25,137 nucleotides of DNA from Eubacterium sp. (lineage in GTDB: Bacteria; Bacillota; Clostridia; Oscillospirales; Acutalibacteraceae). Position 1 is the stretch's first letter. Each line of letters opens with the position of its first letter. The position numbers and the translations under genes are program-made. Under the pieces are notes generated by a model. It was not told the DNA's origin and searched no databases. It saw only the letters and a program-made list of their open reading frames with translations. The stretch covers positions 1 to 25,137 of the forward strand of contig JAIDJS010000165.1 in the NCBI GenBank assembly GCA_029052085.1, written 5' to 3'. Of the stretch, positions 15,376 to 23,803 are shown in pieces.

Positions 15376-15409
15376 CCCGAATTCAAACAAAAATAAGGAG
15401 GAATTTTAA

Positions 15410-16795
15410 ATGGCATCTAAAGAAAAAAGAGAAAACATATTTTCTTCATATCCGATACCAAAAGCAGTTGCGGCTTTAGCCATTCCGTCTGTTCTGTCAA
15501 GCATCGTTAATGTTATCTATAATATGGCAGACACTTATTTTGTTTCCCTTATGAAAGACACTGATGCAACAGCGGCAGTTTCAATAACCATGCCAGTTTT
15601 TCTTTTCTTTGTTGCATTCGGAAACATATTCGGCGTTGGCGGCTCAGCTTATATTTCCCGCTCAATGGGCGAGGGAAAAAAGAAAAAGGTAAAAAAAATA
15701 AGTTCCTTTTCCATTTATTCATCCATACTGTCAGGTGCAATTCTTCTTGCCCTGATTTTAATTTTTATCCATCCGCTTATTAATGCACTCGGTGCAACAA
15801 ACGAAGCAATTTATAATTACGGCTATGATTATCTTAAATATATCGCAGTCGGCGGTCCTATGATTGTTACTTCCATAACGGCAAGCAACCTTGTAAGAGG
15901 AGAGGGAGCCGCAAAGGAATCCATGATAGGTATGATGATAGGTACCGTTACCAATATTATTCTTGACCCTATTATGATTTTAACTCTTGATATGGGAGTT
16001 GGCGGTGCTGCAATTGCAACAGTAATAGGAAATATTGCTTCCGTAATTTATTATGCAGTTTATCTGATAAAAGGAAATTCTATTTTATCCTGCAATCCTG
16101 CCCGCTTTTCCGTTAAAGAGGGGATTGCAAAAAATGTTATTCCAATCGGAATTCCTGCTGCAATAAATAATATTTTAATGAGCCTTTCCAATATTATTCT
16201 GAATAATTTTATGAAGGATTTCGGCGGAGAAGCCGTTGCCGCACTCGGCATCGCAATGAAGGTTAATATGCTTATTGTTTTTGTTCAGATGGGAACCGGA
16301 ATGGGCATTCAGCCGCTTATCGGATATTCCTACGGTGCAAGAAATATGGAAAGACTGCAAAAAACAATGAAGTTTACAATGCTCTGTACATTTGTAATCG
16401 GCACGGTTTTAACGATAATCTATTTTATTTTTACACCGCAAATAATCAATGTTTTCAATGGCGAGGGCAATGCGCTTGTAACCGATTACGGCGTAAAAAT
16501 TCTTCGCGGATTAAATATTGCAGGTCCTTTTATAGGGATTTTATTTACGTATAACTTTGCTTTTCAGGGTATGGGAAAATCCATTCCAAGCCTTATTCTT
16601 TCCCTTGGCAGACAGGGACTTATTTTCCTGCCGTTTCTTATTGTAATGAGTAAATATGTTGGCTTTAACGGCATAGTCTATGCCCAGTCAACAGCAGATC
16701 TTGCCTGCATTATTCTTGCAATCATAATGTTTACCATAATTAAATCCAAAATCAAAAAAGACCCGGCATATTATCCGCAAAAGAATAATAAATAG
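15410..16795 (+). CDS. MATE-family multidrug efflux transporter
   Basis: This 461-residue inner-membrane protein has about twelve helices in two six-helix bundles. Family features include the start SYPIPKAVAALAIPSVLSSI, the helix-1/2 region VIYNMADTYFVSLMKDTDAT, GVGGSAYISRSMGEGKKKKV, the mid-protein second-bundle start NVIPIGIPAAINNILMSLSN, and MGTGMGIQPLIGYSYGARN. MATE proteins expel cationic compounds using Na+ or H+ gradients. Length and both bundles are complete. A strong AAGGAGG precedes the ATG, and a terminator closes the gene. Its position beside an ABC exporter and its regulator suggests a drug-resistance neighbourhood, but no shared control is proven. Confidence 0.94.
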   Translation: MASKEKRENIFSSYPIPKAVAALAIPSVLSSIVNVIYNMADTYFVSLMKDTDATAAVSITMPVFLFFVAFGNIFGVGGSAYISRSMGEGKKKKVKKISSFSIYSSILSGAILLALILIFIHPLINALGATNEAIYNYGYDYLKYIAVGGPMIVTSITASNLVRGEGAAKESMIGMMIGTVTNIILDPIMILTLDMGVGGAAIATVIGNIASVIYYAVYLIKGNSILSCNPARFSVKEGIAKNVIPIGIPAAINNILMSLSNIILNNFMKDFGGEAVAALGIAMKVNMLIVFVQMGTGMGIQPLIGYSYGARNMERLQKTMKFTMLCTFVIGTVLTIIYFIFTPQIINVFNGEGNALVTDYGVKILRGLNIAGPFIGILFTYNFAFQGMGKSIPSLILSLGRQGLIFLPFLIVMSKYVGFNGIVYAQSTADLACIILAIIMFTIIKSKIKKDPAYYPQKNNK

Positions 16796-16797
16796 TC

Positions 16798-16825
16798 AAA
16801 GGGCGGCTGATAGCCGCCCTTTTAA
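16798..16825 (+). terminator. Intrinsic terminator of the MATE gene
   Basis: An 11-base-pair stem (AAAGGGCGGCT with AGCCGCCCTTT) and a 3-base loop follow the stop codon by 3 bases, ending in TTTT. Confidence 0.9.
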
Positions 16826-16865
16826 TTATTTAATCTCATATATCCGGATACAACTATCCATCCTG

Positions 16866-16888
16866 AAAAAACGAGCATGTGCATGCTC
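16866..16888 (-). terminator. Intrinsic terminator of the galactosidase-phosphorylase operon
   Basis: On the minus strand GAGCATG and CATGCTC form a near-continuous palindrome (6-7 pairs), followed after G by six T. It lies about 18 bases after the phosphorylase stop. Confidence 0.8.
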
Positions 16889-16905
16889 AATTCTCTTTTC
16901 ATAAA

Positions 16906-17661
16906 TTAAAGCTCCATTACAAAATTAACGCACTTTTCAAAAAAATCATACCGCATTTCTTTTGTCATTGTCCATTTCCAATCCCTGTCCTGTTCTTCAA
17001 CAGGGTGCTTATCGGAAGCAATCAGAACAGAAACCGTATTCATTCTCAAATACTCACTTACACCGAAAAGAGCAGAAGTTTCCATATCAACACCAACTGC
17101 ACCTTTATCACGCCATATTTTTTCCTTATAAAAGGTTTGACGATATACTGCATCTGTTGAAACAACAGGAAATGAAACCGAATTCTCTATTTGCTTCAAA
17201 GCCTTGCCTTCTAATTTATTGTTCGGATAAAATTCTTCTCTGTTTTCGTAATAATGAAGCGATGTACCCTCTTCTGAAAAAGCCTTATTCGGAACAATAA
17301 TATCGCCGCTGTTTACCTTTTCGGAAAACGCGCCGAACATTCCAACCGACACCACATTCTTAACACCCAGCGCATGAAGCGTTTCAAGCGTATCAACCGC
17401 CATAGGCGCACTCCATCCGCCGTGTAAAAAACATACATTATTATTTTTTATTTTATAAATAGGACGGGCATTCAGAAAACTCGGAAACCTATCGGTTATC
17501 AGCCTGCACTTATAATTCTTTTTTAACCAGTCTACTCCGCCATGCATATAAAACAATATTGCCGTTTCCGGTAATGAAATACAGCCATTTTTACGGTTGC
17601 TTTTGATATGCTTTTCGGCAGTAATAACAGCAGATGTGTTATCCTCTTTAAATCTCCACAT
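16906..17661 (-). CDS. Nucleoside phosphorylase-family protein (PNP/UDP type)
   Basis: This 251-residue cytoplasmic protein belongs to the purine/uridine phosphorylase fold, which cleaves nucleosides with phosphate. Visible are a phosphate/ribose region near HGGWSAPMAVDTLETLHALG, the central VVSVGMFGAFSEKVNSGDII with its Gly-rich turn, and the substrate motif GVDMETSALFGVSEYLRM containing the conserved Met-Glu-Thr. LIASDKHPVEE follows as in uridine phosphorylases. The substrate cannot be fixed. ATG at 17661 is chosen: it lies 10 bases after the upstream stop, while the longer frame from 17718 would overlap the galactosidase. The ribosome site is weak, so coupling to the upstream gene is likely. 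Confidence 0.85.
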   Translation of the reverse strand: MWRFKEDNTSAVITAEKHIKSNRKNGCISLPETAILFYMHGGVDWLKKNYKCRLITDRFPSFLNARPIYKIKNNNVCFLHGGWSAPMAVDTLETLHALGVKNVVSVGMFGAFSEKVNSGDIIVPNKAFSEEGTSLHYYENREEFYPNNKLEGKALKQIENSVSFPVVSTDAVYRQTFYKEKIWRDKGAVGVDMETSALFGVSEYLRMNTVSVLIASDKHPVEEQDRDWKWTMTKEMRYDFFEKCVNFVMEL

Positions 17662-17671
17662 AATGATTATC

Positions 17672-18979
17672 CTAAACAACTGTAATCTTATAAAGCCCTG
17701 CCCCATGAGGTGCAACAACCGCTTTCAATGTATTTTTAACGTTACCTATACTTTCCTTTTTCCAAATGTCATAAGCATTATAGCATGTATCGGGCATAAG
17801 AATTTCCTTCAAATCAACAGGGATATTTCTTTCCTTATTATCTGTATTGAACACGGCAACATATTTGCATTTTTTGCCGTTGCTTACCCATATAATTGTG
17901 CCTTTCCCGTTTTTCTCTTTCCGCAAAAGCTGATGTGCGCCATAGGATGTTCTGTACATTTTCATATATTCTTCGTTTGTTAACAGCGAAAGCGTCCATT
18001 CATCATTTTCAGGCATATTTCCGCCGAACATAAGCGGGCTTCTGAAAATCCCCCACAGGGTCATCATTGTAATTTGCTCCGGCTTTGTAAAATTGGTATA
18101 TCTGTCTGCATTTCCATGGCATGGTGCATTTTTAGATAATCTGCCGAGCGGAAGCATATCGCAATCAGGCCATCTGCCGTTTCCGACATAATCCTGCCAT
18201 ACATAACAACGGCTGAACATATCATAAAGCTTATCCCACTGATCCCAGAAATCGCCTGTCATACGCCACATATTTGCATTTTTGGAAAGATGCTCCGCAT
18301 TTTCGATATGCGCAGGACCGGGTGAAAGGGAAAGCACCATATCTCTGCCGCAGCTATCTATCGCTTTCCGAATCATTTCAACCTCATAATCTGCTGAATA
18401 CGGGTTATCCCACTGCCTGAATTCGGTTACACAGATATCATCACATTTAATGAAATCCACACCCCATGAAGCATACAGTTCAAAAATAGAATTATAGTAT
18501 TCCTGTGCAGCAACGGTATTTTTACAGCCGTACATATCCGTATTCCAAGCACAAACAGAAAAATGATGCGCAATATCACGGCAGGTTGAGCCGCTGTTTT
18601 TTATGGGAAGATTTGCATGAACGGCACAGCGCGGAACACCCCTCATAATATGGATACCGAATTTCAGCCCAAGGCTGTGGCAGTAATCCGCAAGCTCCTT
18701 AAAGCCCTTTCCGCCCTTTGCACTCGGAAAACGGTTTTCAGCAGGCATCAGTCTTCCGAATTCATCAATATTAAGTGATGTAAAATTATTATAATCATTG
18801 CTTTTGGCATCCGGCTCATACCACTGAATATCACATACAATATATTCCCAGCCGAAAGGTTTTAAATACTTTGCCATATAATCGGCATTTTCCCGAAGCT
18901 GTTTTTCGTTTACTGCCGCTCCGAAGCAATCCCAGCTGTTCCAGCCGAGCGGCGGTGTTTTTGCAAGCTTTCCGTGCAT
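17672..18979 (-). CDS. Alpha-galactosidase, glycoside hydrolase family 27
   Basis: This 435-residue protein has the GH27 start TPPLGWNSWDCFG, then the barrel strands YIVCDIQW, LKFGIHIMRGVPR, VDFIKCDDIC with nucleophile Asp180, and MWRMTGDFWDQWD with acid/base Asp243; FRSPLMFGGN and a C-terminal beta domain (about 345-435) follow. GH27 enzymes remove alpha-linked galactose, retaining configuration. No signal peptide is present, so the substrate is probably an imported galacto-oligosaccharide such as melibiose or raffinose-type sugar, although no sugar transporter is seen nearby. Some family members act on other sugars, for example as isomaltodextranases or beta-L-arabinopyranosidases. A purine-rich GGAAAGGAAA precedes the ATG. 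Confidence 0.92.
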   Translation of the reverse strand: MHGKLAKTPPLGWNSWDCFGAAVNEKQLRENADYMAKYLKPFGWEYIVCDIQWYEPDAKSNDYNNFTSLNIDEFGRLMPAENRFPSAKGGKGFKELADYCHSLGLKFGIHIMRGVPRCAVHANLPIKNSGSTCRDIAHHFSVCAWNTDMYGCKNTVAAQEYYNSIFELYASWGVDFIKCDDICVTEFRQWDNPYSADYEVEMIRKAIDSCGRDMVLSLSPGPAHIENAEHLSKNANMWRMTGDFWDQWDKLYDMFSRCYVWQDYVGNGRWPDCDMLPLGRLSKNAPCHGNADRYTNFTKPEQITMMTLWGIFRSPLMFGGNMPENDEWTLSLLTNEEYMKMYRTSYGAHQLLRKEKNGKGTIIWVSNGKKCKYVAVFNTDNKERNIPVDLKEILMPDTCYNAYDIWKKESIGNVKNTLKAVVAPHGAGLYKITVV

Positions 18980-19015
18980 AACAAAATTTTCCTTTCCTTA
19001 TACAATTCCAGTTAC

Positions 19016-19044
19016 ATTATTATACATTCAATTCCTAATGTCAA
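19016..19044 (-). promoter_or_regulatory. Promoter of the galactosidase operon
   Basis: A perfect TTGACA at 19044-19039 is followed by overlapping -10 options: TATAAT after 14 bases or AATAAT after 17 bases. The exact -10 is ambiguous. Confidence 0.6.
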
Positions 19045-19050
19045 TAGCAA

Positions 19051-19075
19051 AGCAGAATGCAATTTGCATTCTGCT
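19051..19075 (-). terminator. Hairpin terminator of the ABC-lipoprotein operon
   Basis: AGCAGAATGC and GCATTCTGCT form a perfect 10-base stem around 5 bases, directly abutting the stop codon of the ATPase gene. The following T-run on the minus strand is short (TTTGC), so termination strength is uncertain. Confidence 0.65.
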
Positions 19076-19939
19076 CTATTTTAAATATTCAAAATAATAC
19101 AAATAAACATCCTCAAGAGAAATATTATTTTTAACAGGAATATAATCTTCTTCCGGCTTATCTGTTACAATTCTTAATGAAATACCATTCTGATCATGTA
19201 TAATATTGCCGAGTCCGACATTATGCTGCAAGGATAAAAGCTCTTCCTTTGAGCCTCTTATTTCAAATACCTTATCCGATATGCTTTTCATAAGATTTTC
19301 AGGAGTATCTTTTTTTACCAAATTGCCTTTTTTCAGTAAAATTACCTCATCCGCAATACATTCTATATCAGAAACAATATGCGTAGCCAAAAGAATAATT
19401 TTATCCTTTGATAATTCTGCAAGCATATTGCGAAAGTTAATTCTTTCCTTCGGATCAAGCCCTGCCGTAGGCTCATCAAGTATTAAAATTTTCGGATCAT
19501 TCAGCAATGCCTGGGCAAACAGCAAACGCTGCTTCATTCCACCTGAAAATGTGCCTGCCTTTGCATTTCTTACATCATACAGATTAACCTTTTTCAGCAT
19601 ATTGTTAATCATTTCATTGCTGCGCTTAATACCTTTAACAGAGCACATATATTTCAGATACATATAGGCACTGAAGTCATTATAAAGTGCCTGCTGCTGC
19701 GGCATATATCCTATTAAATCCCGATATTTGGCACCGGATGATAATATATCTTTACCGTTAATAAGTATTTCACCGGAGGTTCTTTTTACATTGTCAATAA
19801 TCAGATTGATCAATGTGGTTTTGCCCGATCCGTTCGGACCGAGTATACCATATATCCCCTCATTCAGAGTAAGATTCAGATTATTTACAGCCTTATTGCT
19901 GCCATATGCTTTTGTAAGATTGTTTATTTCTATTTTCAT
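19076..19939 (-). CDS. ABC transporter ATP-binding protein
   Basis: This 287-residue ATPase has Walker A GPNGSGKTT (about 34-42), a Q-loop in GYMPQQQALY, the signature FSGGMKQR, Walker B ILILDEPTAGLDP and switch ATHIVSDIE, all intact. A C-terminal extension from about residue 220 (FEIRGSKEELLSLQ) is common in ATPases that pair with ABC-2 permeases. It starts three bases after the permease stop, so the two should form one transporter; the tandem-duplicated permease would bind two copies of this ATPase. Substrate and direction are unknown, but ABC-2 systems usually export. It ends the operon at a hairpin. Confidence 0.93.
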   Translation of the reverse strand: MKIEINNLTKAYGSNKAVNNLNLTLNEGIYGILGPNGSGKTTLINLIIDNVKRTSGEILINGKDILSSGAKYRDLIGYMPQQQALYNDFSAYMYLKYMCSVKGIKRSNEMINNMLKKVNLYDVRNAKAGTFSGGMKQRLLFAQALLNDPKILILDEPTAGLDPKERINFRNMLAELSKDKIILLATHIVSDIECIADEVILLKKGNLVKKDTPENLMKSISDKVFEIRGSKEELLSLQHNVGLGNIIHDQNGISLRIVTDKPEEDYIPVKNNISLEDVYLYYFEYLK

Positions 19940-19941
19940 AA

Positions 19942-22338
19942 CTACCTACCCCTGGTTAAACACCATCTTCTTTTGCACAAGCAAAGCAATACAATACAAA
20001 TCAGGATGAAAGCAAAATGCAGAATAAAGCTGCTTATGCTTAATCCTTTATCTAACACAAGTGAATTAAAATTAAACAAAAATGATGCAGACATTGCCTT
20101 TGCCGAATAAATATTTATCATATAAAGCGCACTCGGAAGTATAAAAACACAGGCTGATACAATGATTACTGCAAGCTGTGACATAAATACCGATAGTGAA
20201 GCAATCATCAGACCGATAACCGTTACAAATATAAATTCAAAAGCAAAATTCAAAATGATATAATCAGAAATGCTTATATTCAAGCCGATATCCTGCAGAC
20301 ATTCCAGATTACGTATATCGGCATTCAGATTGCCAAGTTCATAAAGATAATTGTTCTGAATAAGCAGCGATACATAGGATATTAACGTCAATACAAACAT
20401 TTTCGGAATAACAGTAAGTATCTTTTTCAAATACAACTGCTCTCTTCCGTTTTTGGAACAATGATTAAGCGCCAGCATATTTGATGTTTTTTCAATAGAA
20501 AATACTGACGAAAATATAATAACCACGGCGCATATTAAAAGCAGAATTTCCGTTTGATTGCTTTGATTGAAAAACAGATTATTATATCCTGTTTCATTGA
20601 TAAGCACAGGCTCTATTCCTTCATCGGAAAGCTGCTCTATTCTGTCAACCTGCGCTGTCAATTTATCAACGGCTTTTCTTTGTGTGCCGTAAGCATCATG
20701 TTTCGCTCTTGCCAGATCATATTCTTCAAAAGAAATCTTTCCGTTAACATATTGCGTACTTTTAAAATTATACTCTTCGTCAACGGCTTCCAGCTCAGCC
20801 TGCATAGTATCAATACTGTTATATACCGCATCATTCAGCTCACCGGCATATTCCGCATAATAATCATTCAGAAACAGTTCCGTAGACGAAAAAACAAGCG
20901 TGTTTGTATTGAAGCTGAATACAATTACCGCAAAAAAGACAGCAGCAACAAGTATTCCCCTTCCCGTGTGCATGATTTTATAGGTTTCAAATCTGCCTGC
21001 ATAGAAAATGCTTTGCAGTTTGGTGTACACCTCAGACAGCCTGTTGAACAAAATATGTACTATTCTGAAAGCCTTGTTCGGGGTTTTTATCGGATAATTA
21101 TTTTTTGCACTCAGGATAACCGATACCGATACAACAAAAGCAATCAGCAATACAATAGCCCAAACGATGATATCTGCCCTGACGGGAACAGAAAAAACGG
21201 AAATCAGGTTGTAATCCATTATGCTTTTATAATCAAAAAGTGTAAATATGTTGAACGTTTTAAAAAAAGACAAGTTGCTCTGAGCGGAAATATTTTTATA
21301 AAGCAAAAGCTCTGCCGCTGCCATTGTTCCTGCAATACCGCAAACCAATATGATATTACTGCTTAATGAAATCAAAAGCCAGATAACAAGGGCAATCATA
21401 GCAGCAAAAATTGCCTTAAAAAGAATATGTATTACAAACAGCTGCAAAAGGTTTATGTGCAAAATACAATCCGAAAACATATCTGATGACTGTATTGCCG
21501 CATATAAATCAAACGGTGCATGATAGATTTTCAGTGAAATCAATATTTCAGATATATAAATAAAAGAAGCGCAAAAAACAGAAAACAAAATTAAAACAGG
21601 AAGCTGTTTCAGCCTTAATATCCTTCTTCCGTTTTTGCAGGTATGTATTAAAAGATTAACATCCTTTTCCGCCAAAAAGCTTACAGCAAGAAAAACACAT
21701 AATAAAATAAGAATAAAATCTCCTGTTTGATAATTTAAAACAGAGCTTGCCGGCAAATCGTTAACTAATGTCAAATTCAAATCTCTGTTCCCGGAAAAAT
21801 CCTCTGTTGATTTTTGTATGGATTTATAGGAAAAGGAGTTTTTATCGGAAAAAAGCTTTTTTGATGATAACGCCTTGCCTTTTTCAATAATGGAATCAAT
21901 ATATGCCTGATACCCGTTTTGGTATTCAAGCTGATATGAAAAATGAGAATAAAAATTGGTTAAAGCAGAAATTTCCTCATAGGAATATACGCTGTCTTTA
22001 TATTCCTGATACAGTGCAGGATTTTCCTGAATTAACAGTGCTTCCTCCTCAGCAAAAAATTCGTATTCCTCTGCATTTTCGGCCTTTAGCTTTTCCGTAT
22101 CTGCAAAACTTTTCAGAATCTGAAATCTGTTGCTTTTTTCAAGGATTGTATCCTCTGTATCGGACTCTGAAAAAATATCGGCATTTTCACGGAAAACATC
22201 TGAATATGTGCCGATATTTATACCAAAATCTTCAATGCTTTTTTGCTGCGTTATATAAAAAGCAACACAGTTAAGCAGCAATAATACAATTACTGCTGCT
22301 ATAAATTTTTTATTTTTAAGTATTCTGAATAGCTCCAT
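19942..22338 (-). CDS. Large ABC-2 permease with tandem internal duplication
   Basis: The 798-residue membrane protein consists of two ABC-2-like halves. Each begins with a membrane helix, continues with an extracytoplasmic helical segment (about 35-200 and 480-590), then a cluster of five or so membrane helices. Each half carries the same cytoplasmic motif after its second helix: EKDVNLLIHTCKNGR (KNGR at 235-238) and EKTSNMLALNHCSKNGR (KNGR at 629-632). The second extracytoplasmic segment, rich in Glu, Asp and Ala, looks coiled-coil. Start at 22338 follows the lipoprotein stop by 7 bases; a longer frame would overlap that gene. With both halves fused, one polypeptide could form the full channel. 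Confidence 0.85.
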   Translation of the reverse strand: MELFRILKNKKFIAAVIVLLLLNCVAFYITQQKSIEDFGINIGTYSDVFRENADIFSESDTEDTILEKSNRFQILKSFADTEKLKAENAEEYEFFAEEEALLIQENPALYQEYKDSVYSYEEISALTNFYSHFSYQLEYQNGYQAYIDSIIEKGKALSSKKLFSDKNSFSYKSIQKSTEDFSGNRDLNLTLVNDLPASSVLNYQTGDFILILLCVFLAVSFLAEKDVNLLIHTCKNGRRILRLKQLPVLILFSVFCASFIYISEILISLKIYHAPFDLYAAIQSSDMFSDCILHINLLQLFVIHILFKAIFAAMIALVIWLLISLSSNIILVCGIAGTMAAAELLLYKNISAQSNLSFFKTFNIFTLFDYKSIMDYNLISVFSVPVRADIIVWAIVLLIAFVVSVSVILSAKNNYPIKTPNKAFRIVHILFNRLSEVYTKLQSIFYAGRFETYKIMHTGRGILVAAVFFAVIVFSFNTNTLVFSSTELFLNDYYAEYAGELNDAVYNSIDTMQAELEAVDEEYNFKSTQYVNGKISFEEYDLARAKHDAYGTQRKAVDKLTAQVDRIEQLSDEGIEPVLINETGYNNLFFNQSNQTEILLLICAVVIIFSSVFSIEKTSNMLALNHCSKNGREQLYLKKILTVIPKMFVLTLISYVSLLIQNNYLYELGNLNADIRNLECLQDIGLNISISDYIILNFAFEFIFVTVIGLMIASLSVFMSQLAVIIVSACVFILPSALYMINIYSAKAMSASFLFNFNSLVLDKGLSISSFILHFAFILICIVLLCLCKRRWCLTRGR

Positions 22339-22345
22339 AAACGAA

Positions 22346-23554
22346 TTATTCCATATCCATAAATTGCTTATCCGGTGAGGTAAGCTGTGCTTTGTCAAGA
22401 ATATAGTAATCTTTTACAGCATTTTCCCCATCGCTCGCTGTTTCGGTTTCTCCTGAGATAATCTCTTTGAAAAGCATGACATCATCCCCGCCGAAATAAC
22501 AATCATCCTTTGGATTCTTCGGCACGATTTCCGTTATGTACTTTCCACTTTTATCGTATACCAATATTTTTCTGTCGTTAAAGCTTTCGTCTATATACAT
22601 TTTCTGCCTGTTATCAAAATAAATATAATTGCTGTCTGCCGATATATACGCCGGTCCGTCTATGTTGCAGAAAAAATCTTCTTCGTTCGTATTAAGATTT
22701 ATACGATTCACAATATTTTTCCCTTTTTCATAATAAATATATTCTCCGTCTGCAAACAAAGAATATGCTTCGTTGCCAACAATATTTCTTGATTCTAATG
22801 AATGAATGTCAATAAGATCATACGAGGTTTCATAATTGTTTCCCTCTGTATCTCCGTAAACCGCTTTCAATACAATTATATTATTTCCGCTTGCACTAAA
22901 GTTACTGATAGAAGCACCAATCCCACTGAATTCATATATTGCTTCTGACTTCTCTTTTTCATTTGTATTCCCAAGCTTAACTCTGTATAAATAAGATGTG
23001 GTTTCCTTAAGATCACCGGCTTCGCCTTTAAGATAATAAACATACCCACGGTGTATCATAAAACTAAACAAATCAAGACCGACACTGTCAAATAAATATG
23101 CTGCCTTCTTTCTCTTATAATTATCAAGTGATATCTGGTATATATAATTATGGCGAAGGTTATTTCCCTCTTCCTCCCAGCCTAATACATATAATGCATT
23201 ACCATAGTATGCCAATTGGAATGGATAAAAATTAAATATTGAAAACAATGCCGTACAGCTATCCGTATCATGCCCGCAATTTGCCTTGCTGCACACAAGA
23301 TAGGCTTCGTTCTTTTCCGTATCAAAAAAATAAAGATGCATATTATTAAAAAAGTAATAGCCATTTTCAGCCTTTGCAAAGGCAGACATTGAATTATGAT
23401 CAAGAAAGCCTTGATAATCTTCATTTTCAACATAGGAAACCGCATTTTGCTCTGTATTGACATAAATCTCCCTGCCTGAGCAGCCTGCCAGCAAGGTTGA
23501 TAATAAGGTTAAAATCATTAAAAATATGCAAATTCTATGTAATCCTTTATTCAC
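22346..23554 (-). CDS. Lipoprotein with Cys-rich motif and propeller-like repeats
   Basis: This 402-residue protein has a lipoprotein signal peptide ending LLAGC (Cys25), so it should be anchored outside the membrane. The body alternates short beta-type units with aromatic patches (ENGYYFFNNMHLYFFD, YGNALYVLG, HRGYVYYLKG, DGEYIYYEKG, DSNYIYFDN), the pattern of DUF5050-like or beta-propeller domains. A Cys/His cluster at 88-100 (CSKANCGHDTDSC) could bind a metal or form disulphides. The start is GTG at 23554, overlapping the stop of the upstream small ORF as GTGA. Tight linkage to the ABC-2 permease suggests a partner or substrate-sensing subunit. No enzymatic motif is seen. Confidence 0.8.
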   Translation of the reverse strand: MNKGLHRICIFLMILTLLSTLLAGCSGREIYVNTEQNAVSYVENEDYQGFLDHNSMSAFAKAENGYYFFNNMHLYFFDTEKNEAYLVCSKANCGHDTDSCTALFSIFNFYPFQLAYYGNALYVLGWEEEGNNLRHNYIYQISLDNYKRKKAAYLFDSVGLDLFSFMIHRGYVYYLKGEAGDLKETTSYLYRVKLGNTNEKEKSEAIYEFSGIGASISNFSASGNNIIVLKAVYGDTEGNNYETSYDLIDIHSLESRNIVGNEAYSLFADGEYIYYEKGKNIVNRINLNTNEEDFFCNIDGPAYISADSNYIYFDNRQKMYIDESFNDRKILVYDKSGKYITEIVPKNPKDDCYFGGDDVMLFKEIISGETETASDGENAVKDYYILDKAQLTSPDKQFMDME

Positions 23555-23732
23555 GATTCTGCCCCTTTCAAATAATCATCATAGTAGTCTCTAATTATGG
23601 CATCTGCTTCAGCCATTTTTTGCTTTTTCATATCTTCCACGGAAACCAACCATTTACAAAATGGATTTGATTATCTGCTTGTGATAATTCATAGTTTTTT
23701 GGAATAATATAAATTTTTTCATTTACATACAC
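23551..23732 (-). pseudogene. Frameshifted small gene or pair of tiny ORFs ahead of the lipoprotein
   Basis: The 250 bases between the lipoprotein and the next upstream gene contain three short frames that join only through a frameshift. An ATG at 23722 has AAGGGAG 9 bases upstream but stops after 22 codons (23654). A GTG at 23732 opens a 34-codon frame with protein-like composition (NEKIYIIPKNYELSQADNQ) ending at 23628. A third frame, open from about 23670, ends LVSVEDMKKQKMAEADAIIR and then DYYDDYLKGAES, and its TGA overlaps the lipoprotein start as GTGA. A once-intact small gene of about 60 codons broken by a frameshift fits best; sequencing error or an intact 26-codon ORF from 23631 remain possible. 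No family recognised. Confidence 0.45.
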
Positions 23733-23765
23733 TCCCTTATTTTTCCAAAACCCTTACACCTTTAT

Positions 23766-23794
23766 ATTCGATGAACACGTAAAGAATGTGACAA
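23766..23794 (-). promoter_or_regulatory. Possible promoter of the lipoprotein-ABC operon
   Basis: On the minus strand TTGTCA and TCGAAT are separated by 17 bases, just after the stop of the acidic protein gene. The -10 is a partial match only. Confidence 0.4.
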
Positions 23795-23803
23795 TAACTG
23801 TTT

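Noticed and set aside
20554-21366. 270-codon plus-strand open frame inside the permease gene
   Set aside because: It is antisense to the permease, has Cys/Arg/Asn-rich low-plausibility composition, and lacks a ribosome site or family resemblance.
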